This document shows, in pieces, positions 18,704 to 26,445 of a stretch of DNA of 64,000 nucleotides. The translations under genes and the position numbers were made by a program. Position 1 is the first letter of the stretch, and each line of letters begins with the position of its first letter. The DNA is taken from NCBI RefSeq assembly GCF_036053395.1, contig NZ_CP107942.1, forward strand, positions 3,624,501 to 3,688,500. Reading direction: 5' to 3'. The stretch comes from Actinoplanes sp. NBC_00393 (GTDB taxonomy: Bacteria > Actinomycetota > Actinomycetes > Mycobacteriales > Micromonosporaceae). Below the pieces are notes generated by a model. That model saw nothing but the letters and a program-made list of their open reading frames with translations. It was not told the DNA's origin and searched no databases.

Positions 18704-20203
18704 ATGATCGCGCTGAGCGCAGCCACCCTGCCGGACCTGCCCAGCAACGTGCCCGGACCGACCTACGACCGGAGCAGATTGCGTACGGGCATCGTGCACT
18801 TCGGTGTCGGCGGTTTTCACCGCGCGCACGAGGCGATGTACCTGGACCGCCTGATGAACGAGGGCAAGGCTCTCGACTGGGCGATCTGCGGGGTCGGCGT
18901 GATGCCCGCCGACCGCCGGATGAAGGAGGCCCTCGACGCCCAGGACGGCCTGTACACGCTCGTCGTCAAAGCGCCGGACGGCACCATGCAGGCCCGCGTC
19001 ATCGGCGCCATCCGCGAATACCTGTTCGCCCCGGACGACCCGGAGGCCGTCATCGCCCGGCTCACCGACGAGGCGACCCGCATCGTGTCGCTGACCGTGA
19101 CCGAAGGTGGCTACAACTTCTCCGCGGTCACCGGCGAGTTCGACACGGCCAACCCGGCCGTCCAGCACGACCTGCAGCCCGGCGTGGCGCCGGCGACGAC
19201 GTTCGGGCTGATCACCGAGGCGCTGGCCCGGCGCCGCGAGCGGGGCACCCCGCCGTTCACGATCATGTCGTGCGACAACATCCAGGGCAACGGCGACGCG
19301 GCCCGGCGCAGCTTCGTCGCGTTCGCCCGGCTACGCGACACCGAACTGGGCGGCTGGATCGAGCGGGAGGTGCGCTTCCCGAACTGCATGGTGGACCGGA
19401 TCACCCCGGTCACCACCCAGGACGACATCGACGAGCTCGGCAAACGCTTCGGCATCGACGACCGCTGGCCGGTGGTGTGCGAACCGTTCACCCAGTGGGT
19501 CCTCGAGGACGAGTTCCCCCTCGGCCGGCCGCCGTTCGAGGACGCCGGCGTGCAACTGGTCGACGACGTCGAGCCGTACGAGCTGATGAAGCTGCGCCTG
19601 CTCAACGCCAGCCATCAGGCGCTCTGCTACTTCGGTTACCTGTCCGGGTACCGCCTGGTGCACGAGGTGTGCCAGGACCGGCTGTTCGCCACGTTCCTGC
19701 TCGACTACATGGACCGCGAGGCCACCCCGACCCTGGAGCCGGTGCCCGGCATCGACCTGACCGAGTACAAGCACAACCTGATCGCCCGGTTCTCCAACGC
19801 GGCCGTGCGCGACACGGTCGCCCGGCTGTGCGCGGAGAGCTCCGACCGGATCCCCAAGTGGCTGCTCCCGGTGATCCGCCACAACCTCGCCGCCGGCGGC
19901 GAGATCCACCGCGCCACCGCCGTGGTCGCCAGCTGGGCCCGCTACGCCGAAGGCATCGACGAGCAGGGCGCCCCGATCGACGTCGTGGACCCGCTGCGGG
20001 AGGTCCTGATGGCGAACGCCCAGCGCCAGCGCGAGGAGCCGCTCGCGTTCATCGCGAACCGGCAGGTGTTCGGCGATCTGGTCGACAACGATCGGTTCGT
20101 CGCCGCCTACCGCCGGACACTGAGTTCGCTGCACGAGCATGGCGCGCGGGCGACACTGGAGCGGCTGCACCCCGGTTTGGAATCGCTCCCACCGCGCGGG
20201 TAG
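18704..20203 (+). CDS. mtlK: Mannitol 2-dehydrogenase (long-chain polyol dehydrogenase)
   Basis: 499-residue NAD-dependent cytoplasmic enzyme converting D-mannitol to D-fructose. The Rossmann motif is HFGVGGFHRAH (32-42). The family catalytic signature K-x4-N-x2-H is at K296, N301 and H304 (MKLRLLNASHQA), matching the Lys/Asn/His set of Pseudomonas fluorescens mannitol dehydrogenase. ATG 18704 follows AGGGAGAG. It is 32 bp downstream of the permeases, so uptake and first oxidation are in one operon. D-arabinitol or D-sorbitol are alternative substrates. Confidence 0.9.
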   Translation: MIALSAATLPDLPSNVPGPTYDRSRLRTGIVHFGVGGFHRAHEAMYLDRLMNEGKALDWAICGVGVMPADRRMKEALDAQDGLYTLVVKAPDGTMQARVIGAIREYLFAPDDPEAVIARLTDEATRIVSLTVTEGGYNFSAVTGEFDTANPAVQHDLQPGVAPATTFGLITEALARRRERGTPPFTIMSCDNIQGNGDAARRSFVAFARLRDTELGGWIEREVRFPNCMVDRITPVTTQDDIDELGKRFGIDDRWPVVCEPFTQWVLEDEFPLGRPPFEDAGVQLVDDVEPYELMKLRLLNASHQALCYFGYLSGYRLVHEVCQDRLFATFLLDYMDREATPTLEPVPGIDLTEYKHNLIARFSNAAVRDTVARLCAESSDRIPKWLLPVIRHNLAAGGEIHRATAVVASWARYAEGIDEQGAPIDVVDPLREVLMANAQRQREEPLAFIANRQVFGDLVDNDRFVAAYRRTLSSLHEHGARATLERLHPGLESLPPRG

Positions 20204-20236
20204 ATTCATGGCTGTCGATTAGCTATGGAGGTGCTC

Positions 20237-21697
20237 ATGCGCCGCACCATCGCCGTCAGCAGCACGCTCGCCGCGCTCACCCTGAGCGCCGCCGCCCTGG
20301 TCGCGGCCGGCCCACCAGCGGCCGCGCTGGAACCCGACCTGGCCAACCCGCAGGTCGTGGCGAGCGGGCTGACCGTCCCGTGGGGCCTCGGTTTCCTGCC
20401 CGACGGCAGCGCGCTGGTCGCCGAACGCAACAGCGCCCGCGTACTGCGAGTGCGCCCCGGCGCCGCACCGGCCACCGTCACCACCATCGCCGGCGTCGCC
20501 CCGGCCGGCGAGGCAGGCCTGCTCGGCCTTGCCGTGTCCCCCACCTTCGCCCAGGACAACTATGTGTACGTCTACTTCACCGCCGCCAGCGACAACCGGA
20601 TCGTCCGGTTCCGGCTGGACACGCCGCAGACCCAGCAGGTGATCCTCAGCGGACTGGCGAAGGCGAGCATCCACGACGGCGGGCGGATCGCCTTCGGCCC
20701 GGACGGCATGCTCTACGCCGCCGTCGGCGACGCCGCAGTCACCTCGAACGCCCAGAACCAGCAGAGCCTCAACGGCAAGATCCTGCGGATGCGGCCCGAC
20801 GGTGGCGTGCCCGCCACCGGCAACCCGTTCCCCGGCTCACTGGTCTACAGCCTCGGCCACCGCAACCCGCAGGGCCTGGCCTGGGACGCGCAGGGCCGGC
20901 TGTACGCCTCCGAGTTCGGCCAGAACACCTGGGACGAGGTGAACCAGATCGTCGCCGGCGCCAACTACGGCTGGCCGACCGTGGAGGGACGCAGCACCGA
21001 CACCCGCTTCCGCAACCCGATCGTCGTGTGGACCACCGCCGAGGCGTCACCCAGCGGCGCCACCATCGACGGCCAGACCCTGTACGTCGCCGCGCTGCGC
21101 GGCCAGCGCCTGTGGACAGTGCCGCTCGACGGCGCCGGCGGCGCGGGCACCCCGGTCGCGCGGCTGCAAGGGCAGTACGGACGGTTGCGCACGGTGGAAC
21201 GCGCACCGGACGGCGCGCTGTGGGTGACCACCAGCAACCGCGACGGCCGGGGCACGCCGGCCGCGGACGACGACCGGATCCTGCGGTTCCCGCCGCTCGG
21301 CCCGGTGTCACCGTCCGCCTCGCCGCCGGGCTCCCCGTCCGTCTCGCCGCCGGCTTCCCCGTCGACCTCGCCGTCGGCTGCGGCCTGCTCCGTGCGCTGG
21401 ACGGCCGACCAGTGGGGCACCGGCTTCACCGCGAACGTCGGCGTGACCAACCTCGGCGCCGCCCGCAGCTCGTGGACGGTCACCTTCACCTTCCCCGGCA
21501 ACCAGCAGGTCACCGGGGCGTGGAACGCCACCGTCAGCCAGAGCGGCGCCGCGGTGACCGCCCGCAACGCCAGCTGGAACGGCACCCTGGCAGCGGGCGC
21601 GACGACGTCGTTCGGCCTGCAGGCCACCTACAGCGGCACCAACGCCCGGCCGACTGACTTCCGCCTGGACGGCACGGCCTGCGCCGTCACCGGCTGA
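20237..21697 (+). CDS. Secreted PQQ-type glucose/sorbosone dehydrogenase with CBM2
   Basis: 486 residues. ATG 20237 is preferred because GGAGG lies just before it; the upstream ATG 20225 contains that site. A signal peptide (to about AAALE) leads into a six-bladed GSDH/sorbosone dehydrogenase propeller with VPWGLGFLPDGSALVAER, KASIHDGGRIAFGPDGMLY, GHRNPQGLAWD and EFGQNTWDEVNQI. Such enzymes oxidise sugar aldehyde groups with PQQ and calcium. A Ser/Pro linker and a C-terminal CBM2 (about 388-486, NATVSQSGAAVTARNASWNG) would hold it on cellulose or xylan. Pairing an oxidoreductase with CBM2 suggests redox attack on plant polymers; substrate is unproven. Confidence 0.85.
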   Translation: MRRTIAVSSTLAALTLSAAALVAAGPPAAALEPDLANPQVVASGLTVPWGLGFLPDGSALVAERNSARVLRVRPGAAPATVTTIAGVAPAGEAGLLGLAVSPTFAQDNYVYVYFTAASDNRIVRFRLDTPQTQQVILSGLAKASIHDGGRIAFGPDGMLYAAVGDAAVTSNAQNQQSLNGKILRMRPDGGVPATGNPFPGSLVYSLGHRNPQGLAWDAQGRLYASEFGQNTWDEVNQIVAGANYGWPTVEGRSTDTRFRNPIVVWTTAEASPSGATIDGQTLYVAALRGQRLWTVPLDGAGGAGTPVARLQGQYGRLRTVERAPDGALWVTTSNRDGRGTPAADDDRILRFPPLGPVSPSASPPGSPSVSPPASPSTSPSAAACSVRWTADQWGTGFTANVGVTNLGAARSSWTVTFTFPGNQQVTGAWNATVSQSGAAVTARNASWNGTLAAGATTSFGLQATYSGTNARPTDFRLDGTACAVTG

Positions 21698-21798
21698 TCG
21701 AGCACCCAGGCCAGCACAACGAGACCCTGTCCCACCACTTCCCGGAAATCATCGCCCGCACCGCCGGCCGGCTCGCCAAGACCGTGACCGGCTGAGCC

Positions 21799-22278
21799 TT
21801 ACGGTCGTCGGTCCAGGGTGCGGAAGGCCTGGAACAGGTACCAGCCGGTGACGGCGGTCAGGATCATGCGGGCGACGTTGAGGGCGTTCCACCACCAGGC
21901 CGCGGGCAGCAGCCGCGCCGGGTCCGCGAGTGCTTGCGCGCCGAACATGCGCGGGATGACGACGCTGACGATGCCTGCGGTCAGTGCGGCCAGCAGCAGT
22001 GCGGCCAGGCCGGCACGCCGGTAGTCCGAGCGCAGGTCGTCGTCGTGGTTGCGCCACCACAGGGCCCAGACCAGAACGAGGGCGAGTGGGCTGAGCGGTA
22101 CGAAATACAGGGTCGGGCCGGTGTTGGTGAAGAACGCGTCGAGTCGGCTGAACTGTGCCGGACTGTCCTCGATCCAGTTCGGAGAGAACACCACGGCCTC
22201 GTAAAGGTTGCCGAAGAACCAGGCCGCCATGCCCAGCACTGCCAGCAGTGTCCATTGCCGTTGCCGATGACCAGCCAT
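21799..22278 (-). CDS. DUF1772-like four-helix membrane protein
   Basis: 159-residue membrane protein with four hydrophobic helices and features seen in DUF1772/anthrone-oxygenase-like membrane proteins (GNLYEAVVFSPNWIEDSP; LNVARMILTAVTGWYLFQAFRTLDR). Biochemical role not established. It is transcribed divergently from a MarR regulator 49 bp away across an operator, so it is probably that regulator's target. Confidence 0.6.
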   Translation of the reverse strand: MAGHRQRQWTLLAVLGMAAWFFGNLYEAVVFSPNWIEDSPAQFSRLDAFFTNTGPTLYFVPLSPLALVLVWALWWRNHDDDLRSDYRRAGLAALLLAALTAGIVSVVIPRMFGAQALADPARLLPAAWWWNALNVARMILTAVTGWYLFQAFRTLDRRP

Positions 22279-22302
22279 GCCCTACTGTAAGGATGCCTGA
22301 TA

Positions 22303-22331
22303 CCAAAGTACAAGGGAGCCTTATACCTTGG
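22303..22331. promoter_or_regulatory. MarR operator between divergent genes
   Basis: Inverted repeat: CCAAAGTACAAGG (22303-22315) and CCTTATACCTTGG (22319-22331), arms matching at 11 of 13 positions around a 3-nt spacer. It overlaps the marR ribosome-binding site and TTG start and lies 25 bp upstream of the divergent membrane gene, ideal for autoregulation and target repression. Confidence 0.65.
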
Positions 22332-22765
22332 CAGAGTTGGACTCCCCCGTCGGCTGGACGATCGTGCGCCTCGCCCACGTGCTGAGCCGCCGGTTCGAAA
22401 CGGCGATGCGCCCACACGGCCTGACGCCCGCACAGTTCGGCGTGCTGGCCACGATCGCGGCCGAGCCGGGCATCGGCTCCGGTCAACTGGCCCGCCGGGT
22501 GCTGGTCACGGCGCAGAGCGTCGGGGAACTGGTGGCCACGCTGGAGACCGCCGGGCTGGTGGCACGCGACCGCAGCGGTGGCCCGGGACGACGAGCCGGC
22601 ATCAGACTCACACCGCAGGGCCGTACCGTGCTGGACGGCGCGTCGCGGGCCGCTGCCACGCTGGACGATCCTGCGGTGTTCGGCCTGAGCCCGGCCGAGG
22701 CGACGACCCTCAACTCTCTGCTCCACCGCGCGCTACGCGCCCAGCACGAGTCCCCGCCCACCTGA
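22328..22765 (+). CDS. MarR-family transcriptional regulator
   Basis: 145-residue winged-helix regulator. The recognition region is GIGSGQLARRVLVTAQSVGELVATLETAGLVARD with wing residues RSGGPGRRAGIRLTPQG. TTG 22328 has AAGGGAG 9 bp upstream; no ATG or GTG gives a complete first helix. MarR proteins release DNA on binding small phenolic or lipophilic ligands. The inverted repeat covering its own start suggests autorepression and control of the divergent membrane protein. Confidence 0.85.
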   Translation: MAELDSPVGWTIVRLAHVLSRRFETAMRPHGLTPAQFGVLATIAAEPGIGSGQLARRVLVTAQSVGELVATLETAGLVARDRSGGPGRRAGIRLTPQGRTVLDGASRAAATLDDPAVFGLSPAEATTLNSLLHRALRAQHESPPT

Positions 22766-22770
22766 CACCT

Positions 22771-22816
22771 CTGACCTGGCCCGGCCGGGCGATGCCGGCC
22801 GGAACCCGCAGGTCAG
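22771..22816. terminator. Bidirectional hairpin between convergent genes
   Basis: Nested stem: CTGACCTG (22771-22778) pairs with CAGGTCAG (22809-22816), and inside it CCGGCCGG (22781-22788) pairs with CCGGCCGG (22795-22802) around GCGATG. It sits between the marR stop and the GH43 stop, fitting a terminator for both. Confidence 0.55.
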
Positions 22817-24306
22817 GAGGTGCGGCGGAAGGTGGCGTCGGCCCGGGCGGCGGCGGTGGTGATCGGGTCGATGCGCAGGACGTAGTTGCTGTGCCGGATG
22901 TAGCGGTCGGGGAAGTTGTAGGACTGGAAGGACGACCATGTCGCGTCGGCCAGGCCGGCGACCTGGCGGAACGTCGCGTCCTGGCGGAACGTCGCCGACC
23001 CGGTGTTCGGCTCCAGCCGCAGCACGTAGTTGTTGTGCCGCAGGTAGTGGCCGGGGAAGTTCACCGACTCGAACGACACGGCACCGCTGTCGGCCAGGCC
23101 GGGCACGACCCGGAACTGGGCGTCCAGGGCCGGGCTGACGTTCGCATCGATGCGGGTGGTGTAGTTCTGGTGGCGTACATATCGGTCCTGGAAGTTGTAG
23201 GACTGCAGGCGCTGGACCGTGACCGCGCCCGGATTGCCCAGCTCGCCGGACGGGCCGGCCAGGACGGTCGCATTGGAGACCGGGACGCCCAGGTGAGGCG
23301 TGCCGTCCGGGTTCCAGGCGATGCGCTGGGCGCGGCTGGTCCGGGTGGTGCCGCAGCCCTGCGAGGCCGAGTCGTTGGCGTGGTAGACGATCCAGTCCTC
23401 GGTGCCGTCGGGCGACTTGAAGAAGCTGTGGTGGGCGGGACCGAACACGCCGTTGGCGTCGCTGCGCTGGAACAGCGGGTTGGCGAGTTTGGTCCACGAG
23501 CTGCGGGCGAGCGGGTTCGTGCCGGTGAGCTCGAGCGCCCCGATCTTGTAGTCGGGGGTGCCGCAGTAGCTCGCCGAGTAGGTCAGGAAGGTGCGGGCGC
23601 CGCGCTGCAGCACGTACGGGCCTTCGTTGACCGGGTTGCCGACCCGCTCCCAGGCGAGGGTGGGCTCGGAGATCAGCGTGCCGAGGGCGGCGGGCGTCCA
23701 CGGGTTGGTCAGCCGGGTGATGTAGAGGCTCTGCAGGCCGCCGTTCTCGAAGCCGACGTTGTTGTTGAAAGCCGAGTACACGAAGTAGTTGACCCCGCCG
23801 ACGGTCATCACGCTGCCGTCGATCGACCAGCCGTTGTTGGGCATCAGCACCAGCGCGCCCTTGTAGGTGTAGGGCCCCAACGGGTCGGTGCCGGCACTTT
23901 CCAGTACGTGTTGACGCTGCCCGCCGCAGCAGGCGGACGGACCGGCCGAGTAGTACAGGTACCAGCGCTGGCCGTTGGGCCCGTTGAGCAGGTGCAGGCT
24001 GGGCGCCCACATGTTCGACACCGCGTTGGGCTGCGACATCGTGAACACGGTGGTCTCCGGCGCGGTGCGCAGGCCCGCCACGGTGGCCGACTTGCGGATG
24101 TAGATGCGCCCGGTCCAGGTCGTTGCCGCGTAGTAGTAGCTGCCGTTGTGGAAGCCCATCCACGGGTCGGCGCTGTTGGGCGTGCCGACGACCGGGTTCT
24201 GGAACGAGGCGCCGGGTGCGGCGACGGCCGGGGACGGGGCGGCGCCCACCGTCACGATCAGGGCGAGGGTGGTCAGCAGGGCGGTGATCGTGGTTCGCAG
24301 GCGCAT
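22813..24306 (-). CDS. Secreted GH43 exo-arabinofuranosidase with C-terminal CBM42 (AbfB)
   Basis: 497 residues. ATG 24306 follows GAAAGGA and begins a signal peptide (MRLRTTITALL...PAVAA); the frame to 24372 adds a non-signal extension. GH43 five-blade propeller residues: base D47 (NSADPWM), D163 (WSIDGSV) and acid E228 (PVNEGPY). The C-terminal AbfB/CBM42 has three repeats (NFQDRYVRHQNY, NFPGHYLRHNNY, NFPDRYIRHSNY) that bind arabinofuranose side chains. Overall layout matches Streptomyces Araf43A-type exo-1,5-alpha-L-arabinofuranosidases (GH43 subfamily 26). Its CBM shares wording with the sigma factor at 8651. Confidence 0.88.
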   Translation of the reverse strand: MRLRTTITALLTTLALIVTVGAAPSPAVAAPGASFQNPVVGTPNSADPWMGFHNGSYYYAATTWTGRIYIRKSATVAGLRTAPETTVFTMSQPNAVSNMWAPSLHLLNGPNGQRWYLYYSAGPSACCGGQRQHVLESAGTDPLGPYTYKGALVLMPNNGWSIDGSVMTVGGVNYFVYSAFNNNVGFENGGLQSLYITRLTNPWTPAALGTLISEPTLAWERVGNPVNEGPYVLQRGARTFLTYSASYCGTPDYKIGALELTGTNPLARSSWTKLANPLFQRSDANGVFGPAHHSFFKSPDGTEDWIVYHANDSASQGCGTTRTSRAQRIAWNPDGTPHLGVPVSNATVLAGPSGELGNPGAVTVQRLQSYNFQDRYVRHQNYTTRIDANVSPALDAQFRVVPGLADSGAVSFESVNFPGHYLRHNNYVLRLEPNTGSATFRQDATFRQVAGLADATWSSFQSYNFPDRYIRHSNYVLRIDPITTAAARADATFRRTS

Positions 24307-24333
24307 GCGGCTGTCCTTTCGCCGGCATCTGGC

Positions 24334-24345
24334 GTTAGCGCTCAC
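24334..24345 (-). promoter_or_regulatory. LacI-type operator of the GH43/CBM42 gene
   Basis: GTTAGCGCTCAC (24334-24345), a near-palindrome with one mismatched pair, about 28 bp upstream of the GH43 start and downstream of the predicted -10. It is close to the TGTTAGCGCTAACA-type site seen upstream of actinomycete arabinofuranosidase genes (12 of 14). Confidence 0.5.
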
Positions 24346-24358
24346 AAATTTGTCCGGC

Positions 24359-24387
24359 ATGTTACGAGACATTCATAGGCTTAACAA
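24359..24387 (-). promoter_or_regulatory. Predicted promoter of the GH43/CBM42 gene
   Basis: On the minus strand TTGTTA (24382-24387), a 17-bp spacer and TAACAT (24359-24364), a good sigma-70-type match. The operator at 24334-24345 lies just downstream, so a bound repressor would act as a block to initiation or early elongation. Confidence 0.5.
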
Positions 24388-24440
24388 GGGTCGCTAAGAT
24401 TTCGCCGATGTTTCTTGACGGGACTGCGCATCGACGTGCA

Positions 24441-24454
24441 TGTTAACGATCACA
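24441..24454 (+). promoter_or_regulatory. LacI-type operator of the GH43/CBM13 gene
   Basis: TGTTAACGATCACA (24441-24454), 11 of 14 to the TGTTAGCGCTAACA-type site, 33 bp before the GH43/CBM13 start. TTGACG at 24415-24420 could be the -35, which would put this site over the -10 region. It is weaker than the site for the divergent gene. Confidence 0.4.
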
Positions 24455-24486
24455 CGTCCCCGTCCCCGCCGATAAGGAAGTCATCG

Positions 24487-25932
24487 ATGGGTCTCCCCGC
24501 TCGACTCCGTCGCCGACTCACGGTCGCACTGGCCCTGGTCGTCGTGCTCCTGACCGGGTTCGCCGCGCCGGCGTCCGCCCAGTTCATCACCGTGCGCAAT
24601 CCCGTCATCAACCAGCGCGCCGACACCGCGATCTTCAAGCACACCGACGGCTACTACTACATGACCGCCTCGGTCCCCGACTACAAGCGCGTCGAGCTGC
24701 GCCGCGCCACCACCCTGCAGGGGCTGGGCACCGCCGCGACGAGCAACGCGTTCGTGGCCCCGTCCAGCGGCGCGCTCAGCGGCTGGATCTGGGCGCCCGA
24801 CATCACGTACATCGACGGCGCCTGGTACATGTACTTTTCGGCGTCACCGAACACCGCCCGCTTCGATCAGCGGCTCTACTGGATCCGCAACACCAGCGCC
24901 AACCCGATGACCGGCTCCTGGAGCGCGCCGCAGCGGTTCAACACTGGCTGGGAGTCGTTCCAGCTGGACGCGGCGACGTTCGTCAACCGCGGCGTCCGCT
25001 ACTTCACCTGGGCCCAGGACAGCCCGTCGACGAACTTCAACAGTCACATGTACATCGCCCGGATGAACGGCCCGACTGCCATCACCGGCAGCGCCGTGGA
25101 GATCGCCGCGCCGACCGTCGCCTGGGAGAAGGAGGGCGTCGCCGGCGTCGTGGAGGGTCCGTCACCGCTGGTGAAGAACGGCCGGGTCTACATCGCCTAC
25201 TCGGCGTCGGCGACCGACTCGCGCTACAAGCTGGGCCTGCTGTCCTCCTGGGACAACGTCGACCTGCTCAACCCGGCCTCCTGGTACAAACACCCGAACC
25301 CGGTGTTCCAGACCGCCAACGGCGTCTACGGTCCCGGCCACGGCAGCTTCACCGTCGCCGAGGACGGCGTCACCGACATGCTGGTCTACCACGCCCGCGA
25401 CTACGCCACCCCGAACCCGGACGCGCTGACCGACCCGAACCGGCACACCCGCATGCAGCAGCTGCTGTGGCGTGAGAACGGCGACCCGTTCTTCGGCCAG
25501 CCGATCCCCAGCACGGTCACCAACCCGGGCATCCGGGGCCGGCACAGCAACCGGTGCGTCGACAACTACAACCGGGACACCACGCTGGGCGCGCTGGTCC
25601 GCCTCTACGACTGCAACGGCGGCACCGCCCAGCAGTTCGAACTGAACTACAAGGCGCCGACGCACTACGAGATCCGTAACCGCAACACCGGCACCTGCCT
25701 GGACAACCTGAACTTCAACACCGCGTCGAACGCCGACGTCGGCCTCTACACCTGCAACGGGTCCACCGCCCAGCAGTGGATCGTGCAGGACCGCGGCAGC
25801 GGCTGGTTCTCGCTGCGCAACGTCGCCGGCAACATGTGCCTCGACAACTACGAGTGGAACGCCGCCAACGGCGCACGCCTGTCCCTCTACCCGTGCAACG
25901 GCACGGCCGCGCAGCAGTGGCGGATGGGCTGA
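24487..25932 (+). CDS. Secreted GH43 glycosidase with C-terminal ricin-type CBM13
   Basis: 481 residues. ATG 24487 follows AAGGAAG; an upstream in-frame start at 24415 lies inside the promoter region. Signal peptide ends PASAQ. The GH43 triad is D46 (QRADTAIF), D161 (FQLDAAT) and E223 (VVEGPSP). From about residue 355 a ricin B-type lectin domain (CBM13) has repeated QQW/QQF motifs (GGTAQQFEL, GSTAQQWIV, GTAAQQWRM) and paired Cys, binding xylan or galactose-containing chains. Likely an arabinanase, arabinofuranosidase or xylosidase; subfamily is not certain. It is divergent from the other GH43 gene and probably co-regulated. Confidence 0.85.
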   Translation: MGLPARLRRRLTVALALVVVLLTGFAAPASAQFITVRNPVINQRADTAIFKHTDGYYYMTASVPDYKRVELRRATTLQGLGTAATSNAFVAPSSGALSGWIWAPDITYIDGAWYMYFSASPNTARFDQRLYWIRNTSANPMTGSWSAPQRFNTGWESFQLDAATFVNRGVRYFTWAQDSPSTNFNSHMYIARMNGPTAITGSAVEIAAPTVAWEKEGVAGVVEGPSPLVKNGRVYIAYSASATDSRYKLGLLSSWDNVDLLNPASWYKHPNPVFQTANGVYGPGHGSFTVAEDGVTDMLVYHARDYATPNPDALTDPNRHTRMQQLLWRENGDPFFGQPIPSTVTNPGIRGRHSNRCVDNYNRDTTLGALVRLYDCNGGTAQQFELNYKAPTHYEIRNRNTGTCLDNLNFNTASNADVGLYTCNGSTAQQWIVQDRGSGWFSLRNVAGNMCLDNYEWNAANGARLSLYPCNGTAAQQWRMG

Positions 25933-25948
25933 TCGATCAGCACCACGG

Positions 25949-25979
25949 CGTCGGGCGGCGGCACTGCCGCCGCCCGACG
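25949..25979 (+). terminator. Hairpin terminator after GH43/CBM13
   Basis: Perfect 14-bp stem CGTCGGGCGGCGGC (25949-25962) with its complement (25966-25979) and a 3-nt loop ACT, starting 16 bp after the stop codon. Confidence 0.8.
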
Positions 25980-25983
25980 TGCG

Positions 25984-26244
25984 TCATGACTTGCGCCGGC
26001 GGCGCCTCACCGGGAACTGACCGTTGACGTCGGTTGCGTGGTGCCGCCACGTCATCGTGGTCGGCCAGCCGCCCTGCCGCCGCCGGCGGCGCGGTTGGTG
26101 GCCCAGGCCGGCCCAGCGGCCCGAGGGGCGCAGGGGCCGGATGTCGGCCATCGCGCGGCGGCGGACGGTGAAGCCCAGGTCGGTGACGAGCCGGGCACCT
26201 TCGTAGTTGATCAACAAGGGAATCCGTTCTGCAGTGACATCCAC
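25984..26244 (-). CDS. Doubtful small basic hypothetical protein
   Basis: 86-residue frame from GTG 26244 with an ordered first half (ERIPLLINYEGARLVTDLGFTVRRRAMADIRP) and an Arg-rich tail. No family is recognised and no good ribosome-binding site is seen. The rest of the 25980-26445 gap holds no other candidate. It may be a relic. Confidence 0.2.
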   Translation of the reverse strand: MDVTAERIPLLINYEGARLVTDLGFTVRRRAMADIRPLRPSGRWAGLGHQPRRRRRQGGWPTTMTWRHHATDVNGQFPVRRRRRKS

Positions 26245-26445
26245 GTGCGGAGACGGCGCTCCGCGGAAGTGATCCGCGCACGGCCTGGAAGCGAGCGGCA
26301 TGCCGCTCGCTGGGCCTGTGCGGGACGTCAGTGCCCGAGGGCACAGCGCATGTCTCAGCTGAGGTACAACGGCCTGTCCTTCTCCGGCGATCACCAACGC
26401 ATTGCGGCGAAAGTAGCAGCGATCGGGCGGCCATCTCCACCCCAT

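Noticed and set aside
21698..21796. Plus-strand frame LIEHPGQHNETLSHHFPEII... ending in TGA after the PQQ dehydrogenase
   Set aside because: Looks protein-like and might be a gene relic, but it has no start, is about 32 codons long and matches no family I can name.
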